From: Parafrankia irregularis
Lineage (GTDB): Bacteria; Actinomycetota; Actinomycetes; Frankiales; Frankiaceae
Length of the DNA: 64,000 bases
Reading direction: 5' to 3'
Assembly: GCF_001536285.1 (NCBI RefSeq)
Contig: NZ_FAOZ01000011.1
Coordinates: forward strand, 163,130 to 227,129
Shown: positions 37,884-53,160 of the stretch, in pieces
Numbering within the stretch: the first letter of the stretch is position 1
Layout: each line of letters starts with the position of its first letter
Notes under the pieces: generated by a model
Database searches by the model: none
Seen by the model: the letters and a program-made list of their open reading frames with translations, nothing else
Told to the model about the DNA's origin: nothing
Translations under genes and position numbers: made by a program

Positions 37884-39431
37884 GTGACCGACCTCAGCGC
37901 CGATTCCGTCGCAGGTCTGCCGTCCCGGGGAGCCACACCGCCGTCAGATCCCGACCTGTCGGCGGTGTGGGAGCAGGCTGTCGCGGGCGTTGCGGACGGT
38001 GCGCTGTCGGCACAGCAGCGGGCGTGGCTGAGACTGACCCGCCCACTCGGCCTGGTGCAGGACACGGCGCTGCTCGCCGCTCCGAACGAGTTCACCAAGG
38101 ACCTGCTCGACTCGCGGCTGCGGCCGTTCCTGTCCACGGCCCTGTCCAGAGCCTATGGACGCGAGATCCGGGTCGCGGTCACCGTGGAGCACACACCGGA
38201 CCCCGAGCCGATGACCGGACCACTCATCCGCCCCGCCACCACCGCGGACCTGACCCATCACCTGATGGGCGGGGGGTCCGGCACCGCGCTGGACGAGGGT
38301 GCCGACAGCGTCGACGGTGCCCGGGTCGACGGGCCCGCGCCCGGCAGGGTTTCGCCAGGTCTTGGCCGTGATCCGTCCCCGAGGCCGTCCGAGCCGGCCC
38401 GGCTCAATCCGCGCTATCTGTTCGAGACCTTCGTCATCGGTGACAGCAACCGGTTTCCTCACGCCGCCGCGGTCGCGGTCGCGGAGGCTCCCGCGAAGGC
38501 CTACAACCCGCTGTTCATCTACGGTGACTCCGGGCTCGGCAAGACTCACCTGCTGCATGCGATCGGTCACTACACGGTCAAGCTCTACCCGGAGAGCAGG
38601 ATCAAATATGTGAGCATGGAGGAGTTCACCAACGACTTCATCGCCTCGATCCGCGACGACCGGCAGCTCGCCTTCCAGCGTCGTTACCGGGATATCGACG
38701 TCCTCCTGGTCGACGACATCCAGTTCCTGGAGAACAAGGAGCGGACGCAGGAGGAGTTCTTCCACACCTTCAACGTCCTGCACGACACCGAGAAGCAGAT
38801 CGTCATCAGCTCCGACCGCTCGCCCAAGCAGCTGGCGGCGCTGGAGGACAGGCTGCGCAGCCGGTTCGAGTGGGGGCTGATCACCGACGTCACCCCGCCC
38901 GACCTGGAGACCCGCATCGCGATTCTCTCCAAGAAGGCGGCGACCGAGCGGCTGCCGGTGCCACCGGACGTCCTCGAGTACATCGCGACCCACATCGAGC
39001 GGAACATCCGCGAGCTCGAGGGCGCGCTCATCCGGGTCGCGGCGTTCGCCAGTCTGAACAAGTCGCACGTCGACCGCACGCTGGCCGAGATCGTCCTGCG
39101 CGATCTCATCCCCGACGCCGCGAACCCCGAGATCACCGCGGCAGCGATCATGAACGCCACCGCCGCGTACTTCGGGATCTCGATGGATGACCTCTGCGGT
39201 ACTTCACGCAGCCGGGTGCTGGTCACGGCCCGGCAGATCGCGATGTACCTGTGCCGGGAGCTGACCGACCTGTCACTGCCCAAGATCGGCCAGCACTTCG
39301 GCGGGCGCGACCACACAACGGTCATGCACGCGGACCGAAAGATCCGCGGTCTGATGGCCGAACGACGCGCCATCTACAACCAGGTCACCGAGCTGACCAA
39401 CCGGATCCGCGCGCAGGCTCGGCACGCCTGA
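37884..39431 (+). CDS. dnaA: Chromosomal replication initiator DnaA
   Basis: A 515-residue AAA+ initiator. Domain I (~25-110) and a variable, low-complexity domain II (~110-175) precede domain III. Walker A is [15 protein letters not shown] (K220), Walker [21 protein letters not shown], and the arginine-finger region and sensor II follow. Domain IV ends with the DNA-binding signature [18 protein letters not shown] at 37884 follows GAGGAG at 37871-37876; the longer open frame from 37443 is not conserved. It binds DnaA boxes in oriC immediately downstream. Confidence 0.97.
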   Translation: MTDLSADSVAGLPSRGATPPSDPDLSAVWEQAVAGVADGALSAQQRAWLRLTRPLGLVQDTALLAAPNEFTKDLLDSRLRPFLSTALSRAYGREIRVAVTVEHTPDPEPMTGPLIRPATTADLTHHLMGGGSGTALDEGADSVDGARVDGPAPGRVSPGLGRDPSPRPSEPARLNPRYLFETFVIGDSNRFPHAAAVAVAEAPAKAYNPLFIYGDSGLGKTHLLHAIGHYTVKLYPESRIKYVSMEEFTNDFIASIRDDRQLAFQRRYRDIDVLLVDDIQFLENKERTQEEFFHTFNVLHDTEKQIVISSDRSPKQLAALEDRLRSRFEWGLITDVTPPDLETRIAILSKKAATERLPVPPDVLEYIATHIERNIRELEGALIRVAAFASLNKSHVDRTLAEIVLRDLIPDAANPEITAAAIMNATAAYFGISMDDLCGTSRSRVLVTARQIAMYLCRELTDLSLPKIGQHFGGRDHTTVMHADRKIRGLMAERRAIYNQVTELTNRIRAQARHA

Positions 39432-39483
39432 TCCGCTGTCCACCGGCCGCGGTGGAACCGTGTCCGCTCCTGCCCTCGTCGAC

Positions 39484-39554
39484 AGGATCCTGAGGATCTC
39501 GATCGTTCCAGAGCCTGCCGACGAAGATCGCGCCGACCAAGATCCCCAGATCCT
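39484..39554. repeat. Palindrome family, degenerate copy with enlarged loop
   Basis: Arms resemble the family (AGGATCCTGAGGATC at 39484-39498 versus GATCCCCAGATCCT at 39541-39554, with GATCG and CGACC at the inner ends) but the loop is about 28 nt and pairing is imperfect. Confidence 0.5.
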
Positions 39555-39604
39555 GATCGGCGCCACCGGCGCCTCGCGGCTCACGGCTCGCGGCTCGCGG
39601 CTCG

Positions 39605-39652
39605 AAGAGTGGAGGATTTTGGTCGTCCCAACGACCAAAATCCTCCGCTCTT
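39605..39652. repeat. Palindrome family, copy 4
   Basis: 21-bp arms at 39605-39625 and 39632-39652 with a single mismatch, loop TCCCAA. Inner core GGATTTTGGTCG pairs with CGACCAAAATCC. It lies 173 bp after the dnaA stop. Confidence 0.85.
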
Positions 39653-40319
39653 GCCCGACAGCAACCGTAGCCCGAGGCTGGGGCTACGCCAGAGGCCCTT
39701 GAACGACCGAAATCCCGAATTTCTCACCCTCCGGCTTCTCAAGCTCCAACCGTTGGGGTGGTTCGGTCGGCGGGCGCCTCGCCACCCAGGCGAACCACTC
39801 AATGCGCCGGTACTTCGGACAAATCGCAATCGGGAAGCCCCGGGTCACCCTGGATGGATTCTCGGAACCGGTTCACCGGGCCCACGAGGGTCGATTCCTT
39901 GAAATGTGACGCCCCCGGTCGGTCGCCGGGTGAACGACTACGGCCAACCCACACGTTCCTTCGCGCATGTCCCTGCCGACATGTTTCTTTGCAGGGCATC
40001 CCTGTTCGACCTTCCCTCCGCCAAGGCCGCCCCGGCACGCGGCCAGCTCAGGCCATAGGTGCGGACGTCCCGGCCGGGTCGACCAGCCGGCCGATGTCCG
40101 GGTAGCTACCAGCTGTCGAGCGCTGCACGCCCCGGGCATGCGCTGCGACCGAGGCGTCCGGGCAGTGGGCCAGCCGGGTGCTCAGATGCCGCGGCTTGGG
40201 ATGCGGACGTGGGCGCGCCATCTGCCCCGCCGCCATCTGCCCCGCCGCGCGTCCACCTCCTCGGGTGCCGTCGCCACCTGCCCGGGTGTCATCGTCCGCG
40301 CCCGAGGCATCCACTGGTT

Positions 40320-40860
40320 ACCCAAGTGGAAACAACTCACCAATGAAGTGTTAATTCCCTATATCGGGTGAATCTGATCAGAGGCACCTGAACGGGTCCC
40401 TCTGCCGTGATGTCGGGTTCGACCCGCAGGCGCCGTGGTCTTCCCAGGCCGACTCCGCATCGATCGGCTCAAGGGACCACTGTGGCCTTTACCCACACCT
40501 TGTGGAGAAGGCTGTGGATAAGTAGCAATTCCCGCCTCTGTGCACAGGGCGGGAGCGGACGTCGGGATGTCCATGGGCGCCAGAAGCCTGGGGACAGTGG
40601 CCTCCAAACCTGTGGGTAGCCAGTGGATGAACATGTGTACAGACTGTGTGTAGCTGAGGGAAGGCTGTGGAGTCGATCGAGCCCTGGGGATAAGTACCTT
40701 GATCATCCACACCTCCACCCCCAGGATGCACACAGGGTCACAGGGGCTCTGAGCTGGGAAAACAGCGGTTTTCCACAGTTTCCACAGCCCCTACTACTAC
40801 GACGAACCAAATTTCTTCCAGGAGAGATCAAAAGCTCGAAGCAGTAGGGCCTGGGGATGA
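40320..40860. other. Chromosomal origin oriC
   Basis: DnaA-box-like sequences include TTACCCACA (40489), TGTGGAGAA (40501), TGTGGATAA (40513, exact), TCATCCACA (40703), TTTTCCACA (40769) and GTTTCCACA (40778). Two pairs show 12- and 9-bp phasing. The flanking stretches near 40320-40370 and 40801-40845 are the AT-richest of the window and could unwind. Position between dnaA and dnaN is the standard actinobacterial location. Most boxes deviate from the consensus. Confidence 0.85.
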
Positions 40861-41335
40861 ACGCCCAGAAGCGATCTTGATGTGGTCCCCGACCTTCAGG
40901 GCACGCATGCGCACGTACGACGCGGACGAGGTCGTCACGGAAAGTGCCCGGGTCGAACCAGGTAGCGTGTCGGTGCCGAACCGCAGGTCGGATCTGCCCT
41001 GACCCTCGACCGCCGAAACCAGCCACCAGCGCCACCGGGCTGCTCGCACCGATCGAGTGCGTGGGTGGTGACGCGTGATGAGGGGATGCGTCCTGGCCGA
41101 CACCCGTCTTCGGTGCTCGGCCAGGTGTGCCACCCTCGGAACACAGACCGCTCGTCATCCGCCGGTCCGGCTCTGGGATGCTGGATGGGCTCAGGCCCGA
41201 CACCGTGGTCGTTCGGCACCCGTCTCCGGGTGCGGCGCGATCCGGGCGGCCGGCGCTGGGTGGCTCAACCGGTGATGTCAGGTTCCGCGGCTCGCCGTGG
41301 CTACGGCAGGCGTGGAACGACGGGAGGACGTGTCC

Positions 41336-42496
41336 ATGAAGTTCCGCGTGGAACGGGACGAATTCACCGATGCGGTGGCCTGGACGGCGCGAACCCTGCC
41401 GAGCCGGGCAACCACCCAGCTGCAGGTGCTTGCCGGCCTGTTGCTCGACGCGACTGGTCCGGCGCTGAAGGTGGCCGCCTTCGACTACGAGGTCGCCGCA
41501 CAGGGCGAGGTCGACGCCACCGTCACCGAAGAGGGCCGTGGCCTGGTCAACGGCAAGATGCTGGCGGACATCACCCGCTCACTGCCGGCAGCCCCGGTCG
41601 ACGTCAGCGTGGATGGCACGAGGCTCGTCGTCGTCTGCGGCAACGCACGGTTCGCGCTGCCGATGCTGCCCGTCGACGACTACCCGACCCTGCCCCCGAT
41701 GCCGGAGATCACCGGCCACATCGAGGGTGCCGCGTTCGGGAGCGCGGTCGCGCAGGTCGCGGTCGCCGCCGGGCGTGACGACACGCTGCCGGTCCTCACC
41801 GGCGTTCGGCTCGAGATCGACGGGGACACGCTCACCCTCGCCGCGACCGACCGGTACCGCCTCGCCGTTCGCACGCTCAAGTGGCGGCCCGCGACGCCGG
41901 ACGCCTCCGGCGTCGCGCTGGTTCCGGCTCGTACCCTGCTCGACACCGCGAAGTCGCTGTCCGGCACCGGCGTCGAGGTGGCGATCGCGCTGGGAACCGG
42001 TCCGTCGGGGGAGACCCTGGCCGGCTTCGCGGGTAACACCCGCCAGACCACCACCCGGCTGCTCGAGGGCACGTTCCCGCCGTACCGCAAGCTGCTGCCC
42101 GACAGCTCACCGCTGATCGCACAGCTGGAGATCGCGCCGCTGACCGAGGCCGTGAAGCGGGTGGCCCTCGTGGCGCCCCGCACCGCTCCGGTGCAGCTCA
42201 CGTTCACGCCCGATCACCTCGTCCTCGAGGCGGGCACGGGCGGCGAGGCCCAGGCGTCCGAGACGCTGCCGGTGACCTACGACGGCCCTGAGCTCACGGT
42301 CGCGTTCAACCCGACGTACCTGCTGGACGCACTCGGCGCGCTGGAGTCCGACATCGTCCGGATCGGTTTCGCCAGCGACGAGGACCCCGCGCTGGCGGCG
42401 AACAAGCCCGCGATCCTCACGGGCAAGGGCGGCGACGACCAGACCGAGATCCCCGACTATCGCTACCTGCTGATGCCCATTCGCCTCAACGGGTGA
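41336..42496 (+). CDS. dnaN: DNA polymerase III beta sliding clamp
   Basis: A 386-residue ring subunit that tethers the replicative polymerase to DNA. Three-domain beta clamp; it starts [16 protein letters not shown] and ends [12 protein letters not shown], the conserved C-terminus. A GGGAGGA at 41322-41328 sets the ATG. A parS-like palindrome covers codons 3-7. RecF begins one base after the stop. Confidence 0.97.
   Translation: MKFRVERDEFTDAVAWTARTLPSRATTQLQVLAGLLLDATGPALKVAAFDYEVAAQGEVDATVTEEGRGLVNGKMLADITRSLPAAPVDVSVDGTRLVVVCGNARFALPMLPVDDYPTLPPMPEITGHIEGAAFGSAVAQVAVAAGRDDTLPVLTGVRLEIDGDTLTLAATDRYRLAVRTLKWRPATPDASGVALVPARTLLDTAKSLSGTGVEVAIALGTGPSGETLAGFAGNTRQTTTRLLEGTFPPYRKLLPDSSPLIAQLEIAPLTEAVKRVALVAPRTAPVQLTFTPDHLVLEAGTGGEAQASETLPVTYDGPELTVAFNPTYLLDALGALESDIVRIGFASDEDPALAANKPAILTGKGGDDQTEIPDYRYLLMPIRLNG
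41341..41354. promoter_or_regulatory. Possible parS variant in the dnaN 5' end
   Basis: GTTCCGCGTGGAAC has the parS shape but carries CGCGTG instead of CACGTG at the centre. One-base deviation; binding uncertain. Confidence 0.35.
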
Positions 42497-42497
42497 C

Positions 42498-43799
42498 GTG
42501 CATCTAACTCACCTGTCCCTGACTGACTTCCGGTCCTACCCACGGCTCGATCTGGTTCTGGAGCCGGGAGTCACGACGTTCGTTGGTTCGAACGGCCAGG
42601 GAAAGACGAATCTGATCGAAGCGATCGGATTCGTCGCCACGCTGGGTAGTCATCGGGTGGCGACGGATGCTCCGCTTGTGCGAGAGGGAACCACGCAGGC
42701 GGTCGTCCGGTCACGCATCGTGCGCGGTGACCGAGCGGCGTTGGTGGAGATCCAGATCGTGCCGGGGAAGGCGAACCGGGTGCGGCTGAACCGGGCACCG
42801 GTGCCACGGGCTCGCGACGTCGCCGGGCTGCTGGCAACGGTGCTCTTCGCGCCGGAGGACCTGGCCCTGGTGAAGGGCGATCCAGCCGAACGGCGTCGGT
42901 TCCTCGACGAGCTGCTTGTCGCCCGCTCGCCGCGCATGGCCGCCGTCCAGGCGGACTACGAACGGGTGCTGAAGCAGCGGTCCGCGCTGCTGCGAACCGC
43001 CGGTGCGGCGCGTCGATCCGGCGGCCGGGGCGATCTGAGGACGCTTGACGTCTGGGACGGTCATCTCGCAGACCACGGCGCGGAGCTGCTTGCGGCCCGT
43101 CTCGCGCTGGTCGAGGAGCTCAGGCCACGGGTGCGCAGCGCCTACGCGGCGGTCGCCGGCGAGGACTCGCCCACCGACGTCGACTACCGCTCGACGGTCC
43201 CATACCGGGCGATACCCGACCGGACGGCAGCCACCGGCCACACCGACTCGGGCATCGAGCTCGCTCCGGGTGCTCCCGACGTGTCGTCCGCGCCGACGGA
43301 TCAGGCGGTCGGGCCGGCTCCGAGCGCAGGGCAGGCCGAAGGCGCCGAAGGCTCGGACGAGACGCGGCCCGGCGGTCGGCCCAGCCGTTCGGATCTGCGG
43401 GCCGAGCTGGCCGAAGCCATCCTGACCGGGCTGGCCGCGGTCCGCTCCCAGGAGATCGAACGCGGGGTCACCCTGGTCGGGCCGCATCGCGACGACCTCC
43501 TGCTGTCGGTGAAGGGGCGGCCGGCCCGGGGCTACGCGAGCCATGGCGAGTCCTGGTCGCTGGCGCTGGCGCTGCGGCTGGCCTCCTATGACCTGCTCCG
43601 AGCCGACGACCGGGAGCCTGTGCTGCTGCTGGACGACGTGTTCGCCGAGCTGGACGTCCGACGACGGGCCCGGCTCGCCGCCCTCGTCGCGCCGGCCGAG
43701 CAGGTTCTGGTGACCGCGGCGGTTGAGGCGGACGTCCCCGCCGAGCTGGCCGGGGTGCGGTTCGAGGTGAGCTCCGGGGAGGTGCGTCGTGTCGGCTGA
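42498..43799 (+). CDS. recF: DNA replication and repair protein RecF
   Basis: A 433-residue SMC-like ATPase that helps load RecA at gaps. Walker A is [16 protein letters not shown], the signature region lies near [20 protein letters not shown], and Walker B is [21 protein letters not shown]. An extra ~50-residue Gly/Ala/Ser-rich segment sits about 245-295, between conserved blocks. GTG at 42498 is one base after dnaN. Its stop overlaps the DUF721 gene by 11 bp, so the genes are co-translated. Confidence 0.96.
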   Translation: MHLTHLSLTDFRSYPRLDLVLEPGVTTFVGSNGQGKTNLIEAIGFVATLGSHRVATDAPLVREGTTQAVVRSRIVRGDRAALVEIQIVPGKANRVRLNRAPVPRARDVAGLLATVLFAPEDLALVKGDPAERRRFLDELLVARSPRMAAVQADYERVLKQRSALLRTAGAARRSGGRGDLRTLDVWDGHLADHGAELLAARLALVEELRPRVRSAYAAVAGEDSPTDVDYRSTVPYRAIPDRTAATGHTDSGIELAPGAPDVSSAPTDQAVGPAPSAGQAEGAEGSDETRPGGRPSRSDLRAELAEAILTGLAAVRSQEIERGVTLVGPHRDDLLLSVKGRPARGYASHGESWSLALALRLASYDLLRADDREPVLLLDDVFAELDVRRRARLAALVAPAEQVLVTAAVEADVPAELAGVRFEVSSGEVRRVG

Positions 43800-44523
43800 C
43801 CAGTTCGGTGCGGCAGGGTCGTCATCGCCGCCGCCTTCACCGGCAGAGCCGCCCGCGGGGCCGGCGCCGGCATCGGGTCCGACCACGGCTTCGGGCGCGG
43901 ACCCGTCCACCGCGCCGGCTTCGGTGGCGCGGGGCGCCGACCTCGCGCGCGAGATGCTGGCCCGGGCGAAGCGGGACGCCCGCGCGCGTGGCCAGGGTCG
44001 CCCGGGCACGTCGTCTGGTCGAGGCGCCGGTAACGGCGTTGGTGCCGATGCGGAGACCGGTGCGGGTGCCGGCGGGCACGACACCGGTCGGCGGGGGCGG
44101 GAAAGTTCTGGTGATCCGCCGCCGAGGCCGCGGCTGCCGGGTATCGCAGCACCTGGTCGCGACTGGCGGACGCCGATGGTGGTCGGTTCGTCGATCGCCC
44201 GCCTTGTCGCGGAACGTGGCTGGCAGAGCCGGGCCACGGACGCATCGGTGCTGGCCCGGTGGGATGTCCTCGTCGGCCCGGACATCGCCGCACACTGCTC
44301 GCCGGTCTCGCTGCGTGACGGCGAGCTGGAACTGGTCGCGGAGTCGACGGCCTGGGCCACCCAGCTGCGGATGCTTTCCAGGCAGATTCTCGGGATCCTT
44401 CGCAAGGAGCTGGGACCGCACGTCGTCCGCCGGATCACGGTGCGGGGCCCGGCCGCGCCCTCCTGGAATCACGGCGGTATGTCGACCAGCGGTGGGCGCG
44501 GCCCGCGGGATACATACGGATGA
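43789..44523 (+). CDS. DUF721 (DciA-like) protein
   Basis: A 244-residue protein. The head (~1-115) is Pro/Gly/Ala-rich and disordered. The DUF721 domain at ~125-225 includes [40 protein letters not shown] and [14 protein letters not shown] sequence near the end. This family includes DciA, which loads or activates the DnaB helicase in bacteria lacking DnaC/DnaI. The position between recF and gyrB is conserved (Rv0004). It overlaps recF by 11 bp. Confidence 0.87.
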   Translation: MSADQFGAAGSSSPPPSPAEPPAGPAPASGPTTASGADPSTAPASVARGADLAREMLARAKRDARARGQGRPGTSSGRGAGNGVGADAETGAGAGGHDTGRRGRESSGDPPPRPRLPGIAAPGRDWRTPMVVGSSIARLVAERGWQSRATDASVLARWDVLVGPDIAAHCSPVSLRDGELELVAESTAWATQLRMLSRQILGILRKELGPHVVRRITVRGPAAPSWNHGGMSTSGGRGPRDTYG

Positions 44524-46926
<2,403 letters not shown>

Positions 46927-47171
46927 GCCAGTTCGCCGGTGGGGTCCGGGCGCTGGCCGGGCCCGCCGACCCCGTCCGGCGGCTGGTGGCACTGATCCGG
47001 CACTGAGCTGGACTCCCGCACCGAGCTGGACCGATCTGAAACCGATCTGATCCCGGCGGATCCGCGAGTGAGCGGCCCGCGGACGCCAGGGGACGGACCG
47101 GGCCACTCCCCACGGCCCGGTGCCCGGCCCGCACCCGCCGACTCATCGCTCCCACTGCCTGGAAGGACCCC

Positions 47172-49685
<2,514 letters not shown>

Positions 49686-49791
49686 GTTCGGCGATCCGGC
49701 GGCCTGACGGCCACGTCGCGCGTCGTCGGCGCCAGCCAGGACTGCCGACGGGCAGGTCCCACGTGCGACCAGGAGTGGACGGGGAGTATCC

Positions 49792-51483
49792 GTGAGCGAC
49801 AGTCAGAGTGACCGGCCAGCCCGGTCGGCCGTCCACCGCGCATCCCCGGGCCGCCAGGAGTCACCCGTGGGCGCCGGCCGGTTGGACGATCCCGACCTGA
49901 CGCGGCGGCCCGGGGATGCCGCGAGCGCTGCCGCCGCCGACGGCGGCAGCGACGCGCCGAGGCGCTCCTCCCTGCCGGGGACCGGCCGGGGCGAGAGCCG
50001 GGCCGACGACGGCCGCCCCGCGGGTGGTGGCCCCTCGGGATCATCGGCGGGCTCGGCAGGCTCGGGCTCGGCAGGCTCGGGCTCGGCCGCCGGCTCGGGA
50101 GGCGCGTCCAGTCCCTTCTTCCAGCGGAACGGGCGCGATTCCAGCTCGTCGAACGACCGGGGCAAGGCGCCGGGGGCTGCCCGGAGCGAGGCGCGTTCCG
50201 GCGCCGCCGCAGCGGGAGAGCCCACCAAGGAGGGCAACTCGTCCGCCGGTTCCGGCTCCGGTTCTTCGGGATCCGCGTCGGGTTCCGGTACCCCGGCCGT
50301 GAGGAAGCCCGGCGGCACCGACCGTGCCACTCCGGCTCCCCGCGGCAGCGACGCCGACCGCGGCGCCGGGGCGCGGACCACCACCGCCAAGACCACAGTC
50401 AAGAGCACAGACAAGACCACATCCAAGGCCACGGCCGGGGCCACCACCCGGGACAGCGACCCAGCTGACCCGGGCGCCGGCGACCCCCGCAAGCCCTCCG
50501 CGGCCAAGACCCGGACCGGCACCGACACCCGTACCCCCGCCACGGCGGCCGGGCCGAACACCGCCCGAACAGACGGGTCCAGATCCGACACCACCAGAAA
50601 GCACGATGCGCAGAGCACCGTCACGACCCCCGCGGCCCGACCCACATCGGCACTGGACGGTCCGCGGGACACCGACACGATCTCCCTGGTGCGCCCCAAC
50701 CTGCCCAGGCGCGGAACCGGCAGCACGACCGACCGCGGCGGCGACAGCATGAAGAAGACCGACCGCGCCGCCGTCACCGAGCGGATGCCCGCGGAACGCC
50801 GACCCACCCCCGAGCCCGTACGGGCCGGTTCAGCGGCCGGCCGGCCCACCCCCGCCGCCGACCGCACCGCGCCCTACGACCGCCCTGGCACGCCGCCAGG
50901 CGTACAGCCGCCCCCCGGCCGCCTCGGCCCAGGTGCGCTGTCCACCGAGCCGCTGGGCACCCCTGACGGCCCGATGCCGTCCCGCCCGGGGCCGCTCGGC
51001 CCTCCCGGCCCCCAGGCCGGCCCCCGAGGTCCCCAGAGCCCTCCACAGGGCGGCCGCGACCACGGCGGCTACGAGCCGCTACGGAGCGACCGGGCGGAAC
51101 CAGCCGAACGGCGCCCCCCCGCCAGCGGCCGGCGCGCCCGGCTACGCCTGTCCCGGGTCGAACCGCTGTCGGTGACCAAGCTCTCGTTCGCGTTCTCGCT
51201 GTGCGTCTTCCTGATCATGATGGTCGCCGTCGCGGTGCTGTGGTTCGTGCTCAACTCGATCGGCGTCTTCGACAGCGTCACCGACGCCGCCGACACGCTC
51301 ACCAACGGCACCGACGCCGACGTGTCCAACTGGCTGTCCTTCGGCCGCGCCATGCAGATCAGCCTGCTCGTAGGCGCCATCAACGTGGTGCTGATGACAG
51401 CGCTCGCGACCCTCGGCGCCCTCCTCTACAACCTCTGCGCCGAGATGATCGGCGGCCTCGAAGTGACCTTGAGCGACCAGTAG
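49792..51483 (+). CDS. DUF3566 membrane protein
   Basis: A 563-residue protein in which the first ~440 residues are low-complexity Pro/Gly/Ser/Thr/Arg-rich and the last ~115 form DUF3566. That domain has two transmembrane helices (FSLCVFLIMMVAVAVLWFVL and ISLLVGAINVVLMTALATLG) and ends in the conserved NLCAEMIGGLEVTLSDQ. The same gene follows gyrA in Mycobacterium (Rv0007) and Streptomyces. The function is unknown. GTG at 49792 is preceded by GGGGAG. Confidence 0.88.
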   Translation: MSDSQSDRPARSAVHRASPGRQESPVGAGRLDDPDLTRRPGDAASAAAADGGSDAPRRSSLPGTGRGESRADDGRPAGGGPSGSSAGSAGSGSAGSGSAAGSGGASSPFFQRNGRDSSSSNDRGKAPGAARSEARSGAAAAGEPTKEGNSSAGSGSGSSGSASGSGTPAVRKPGGTDRATPAPRGSDADRGAGARTTTAKTTVKSTDKTTSKATAGATTRDSDPADPGAGDPRKPSAAKTRTGTDTRTPATAAGPNTARTDGSRSDTTRKHDAQSTVTTPAARPTSALDGPRDTDTISLVRPNLPRRGTGSTTDRGGDSMKKTDRAAVTERMPAERRPTPEPVRAGSAAGRPTPAADRTAPYDRPGTPPGVQPPPGRLGPGALSTEPLGTPDGPMPSRPGPLGPPGPQAGPRGPQSPPQGGRDHGGYEPLRSDRAEPAERRPPASGRRARLRLSRVEPLSVTKLSFAFSLCVFLIMMVAVAVLWFVLNSIGVFDSVTDAADTLTNGTDADVSNWLSFGRAMQISLLVGAINVVLMTALATLGALLYNLCAEMIGGLEVTLSDQ

Positions 51484-51556
51484 AAGATCTCCCAGAATTC
51501 GGATGGCGGCAGCCGTCACGCAGCTGTCGCCATCCTGTACTCTCATCAACAGCCAA

Positions 51557-51630
51557 GGACCTATAGCTCAGTCGGTTAGAGCGCTTCCCTGATAAGGAAG
51601 AGGCCGGTGGTTCAAGTCCACCTAGGTCCA
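51557..51630 (+). tRNA. tRNA-Ile (GAU)
   Basis: A 74-nt cloverleaf. The acceptor stem GGACCTA pairs with TAGGTCC, the discriminator is A, the anticodon stem CTTCC/GGAAG closes the loop CTGATAA with anticodon GAT at 51591-51593, and the T arm contains GGTTCAAGTCC. CCA is not encoded, so the CCA-adding enzyme is required. tRNA-Ile after gyrA is the usual actinobacterial arrangement. Confidence 0.97.
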
Positions 51631-52353
51631 CGCGATCGGCTTTGCGTGTTCGCCCCCTGGTTGGGGGCTCCCTGGCTCCCGCGGGATGTTGGTCGGGGGG
51701 CCGAGCCCCCCGGGACCCCCCGCGAGGACCCCTTGAAGGTCATGTGGTTCTGGGGCTTCGGGGGGTTTTTTCTGTTGTCGGGGTTGCCTGGTTGATTGGG
51801 GTTGCTCCGACCTGGCAGGGGCCGGCAGTGAAGATCGGGGTTGCGGGGAGTTGCGGCCCTTGCGTGGCCGAAGAACCTGGGTCGGCAGAGCCTGCCCGAC
51901 CGGCGGAGGAAGCCAGCTCCGCCTGGCCCTTCCGGCAGGCCGCCAGGTGAGACGCGTCTGCCTGTCGGGGCCCCGGCGGCCCGCCGCGCGACGAACGCGG
52001 CCGGACCTCCCCGCGCCCGGCGGCCCGGTTTAGTGAGTCGCAAGAGTGAAGGATTCTGGTCGCTCGGACGACCGAGATCCTTCTTTCTTGCGGGTTGCCA
52101 GGCGTCGCCTGCCCCTTTTACCCCTTTTGAGGATGAGTCGCCGGTGCTGCGGGGCGGGGCGGGGCAGGATCCCCGAAGGGTGGCCGTTCGGGCGAGATCC
52201 GGCTGATGCGGGGCTGAGCACGCGGGCGTTCGCCGGGGCCGCCCACGGCGGCGGGGCGGCGGGGCGGTCGGGTGGTTGTGGGGTTTGGTGGTCATCGGGG
52301 GCCTGGCGGCACCAGAATCGGCCTGGGCGGACGAATCGGTGCTGGGAGGGCTT
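51631..52353. other. Intergenic region after tRNA-Ile
   Basis: This 723-bp stretch contains palindrome copy 5 and G/C-rich low-complexity sequence. No tRNA-Ala or other RNA gene is visible here. Confidence 0.5.
52041..52090. repeat. Palindrome family, copy 5
   Basis: 22-bp arms at 52041-52062 and 52069-52090, loop CTCGGA; CAAGA...GAAGGAT outer pairing with ATCCTTC...TCTTG, with a few mismatches. About 410 bp after tRNA-Ile. Confidence 0.75.
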
Positions 52354-52827
52354 GTGCGGCTTGCTGGGGGTGGTGGGGGCGCCCGGAAGTACCAGCGGAT
52401 CGCCGCCTACGTGGTCTGCGTCCAGGATGAGCGGTTGCTGCTGGTCCGGACGGGTCCGAGCGTGGCCGCGGACGCGGCGCGGTGGACGCTGCCAGGGGGT
52501 GGGCTGGAGCACGGTGAGCAGCCGGAAGCAGGCGCCGTTCGGGAGGTCGAGGAGGAGACCGGCTTCGACATCGAGATCACCGGCCTGCTGGGCGTCGATT
52601 CCATCCGCGAGTTCTGGGCCGACAGGAACACCGACTTCCACGGGCTGCGGATCGTGTACTCGGGCCAGGTCGTCGGCGGTGAGCTTCGGTCCGAGGTCGG
52701 CGGCACCACCGACCTGGCCGCCTGGATCCCGCTGACGGACGTCGTCGGCCTGTACCGGCTCAGTCTTGTGGATATCGCCCTCGGGTTCATCCATACGGGT
52801 ACCGCCAGTGGGTTGCGGGAGGCTTAG
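52354..52827 (+). CDS. NUDIX hydrolase
   Basis: A 157-residue protein with NUDIX box GGLEHGEQPEAGAVREVEEE followed by TG. The core starts YQRIAAYVVCVQDERLLLVR. GTG at 52354 is chosen for the GGAGGG seven bases before it; TTG at 52276 and GTG at 52339 are in frame but lead through non-conserved sequence. Substrate unknown. The DnaA-box cluster 3 lies downstream. Confidence 0.85.
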   Translation: MRLAGGGGGARKYQRIAAYVVCVQDERLLLVRTGPSVAADAARWTLPGGGLEHGEQPEAGAVREVEEETGFDIEITGLLGVDSIREFWADRNTDFHGLRIVYSGQVVGGELRSEVGGTTDLAAWIPLTDVVGLYRLSLVDIALGFIHTGTASGLREA

Positions 52828-53160
52828 CTCGGTCTGGTCCTTGTGGTCCTGTGGTTGTCCACGGGTCTGTGCACAGGGCTGTGGATAAAGCTGTGGATGA
52901 TCCTGTGGATAGGCCGCTATGTGGGTGCCAATCGTGGTGAGTGGTGTCTGGAAGCCGACACGAACGCCACGGGTGGATGGGTGCGAGCCGCGAACCGGTG
53001 GGCGAAGTGCCGGCCCGCATCCCATGCATGCGCTTTGCCAGTTCTGGTAAGACGAGCAGGCGGCATCGGCTACGGGGCGGGGAGCCGAGCGGGTCATCCC
53101 GCTGGTCGCGGACCCCGGATCCCCACCCGGATCCCCCACCTGGGACGAGGAGACGACGAC
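52828..53160. other. Intergenic region holding DnaA-box cluster 3
   Basis: This 333-bp stretch carries the box cluster at 52855-52912; the rest shows nothing recognisable except the methyltransferase ribosome-binding site at its end. Confidence 0.5.
52855..52912 (-). promoter_or_regulatory. DnaA-box cluster 3 (intergenic)
   Basis: Four co-oriented boxes on a strict 12-bp period: TGTGCACAG (52868), TGTGGATAA (52880, exact reverse TTATCCACA), TGTGGATGA (52892) and TGTGGATAG (52904). A fifth, TTGTCCACG (52855-52863), points the other way. About 12 kb from oriC. Confidence 0.75.

Larger units (their letters stand above)
39432..41335. other. dnaA-dnaN intergenic region carrying oriC
   Basis: This 1.9-kb gap is long even for actinobacteria. 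Two palindrome-family copies sit at its dnaA side (39484-39554 and 39605-39652), then featureless sequence, and the DnaA-box region at about 40480-40790. No gene is accepted here. Confidence 0.7.
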
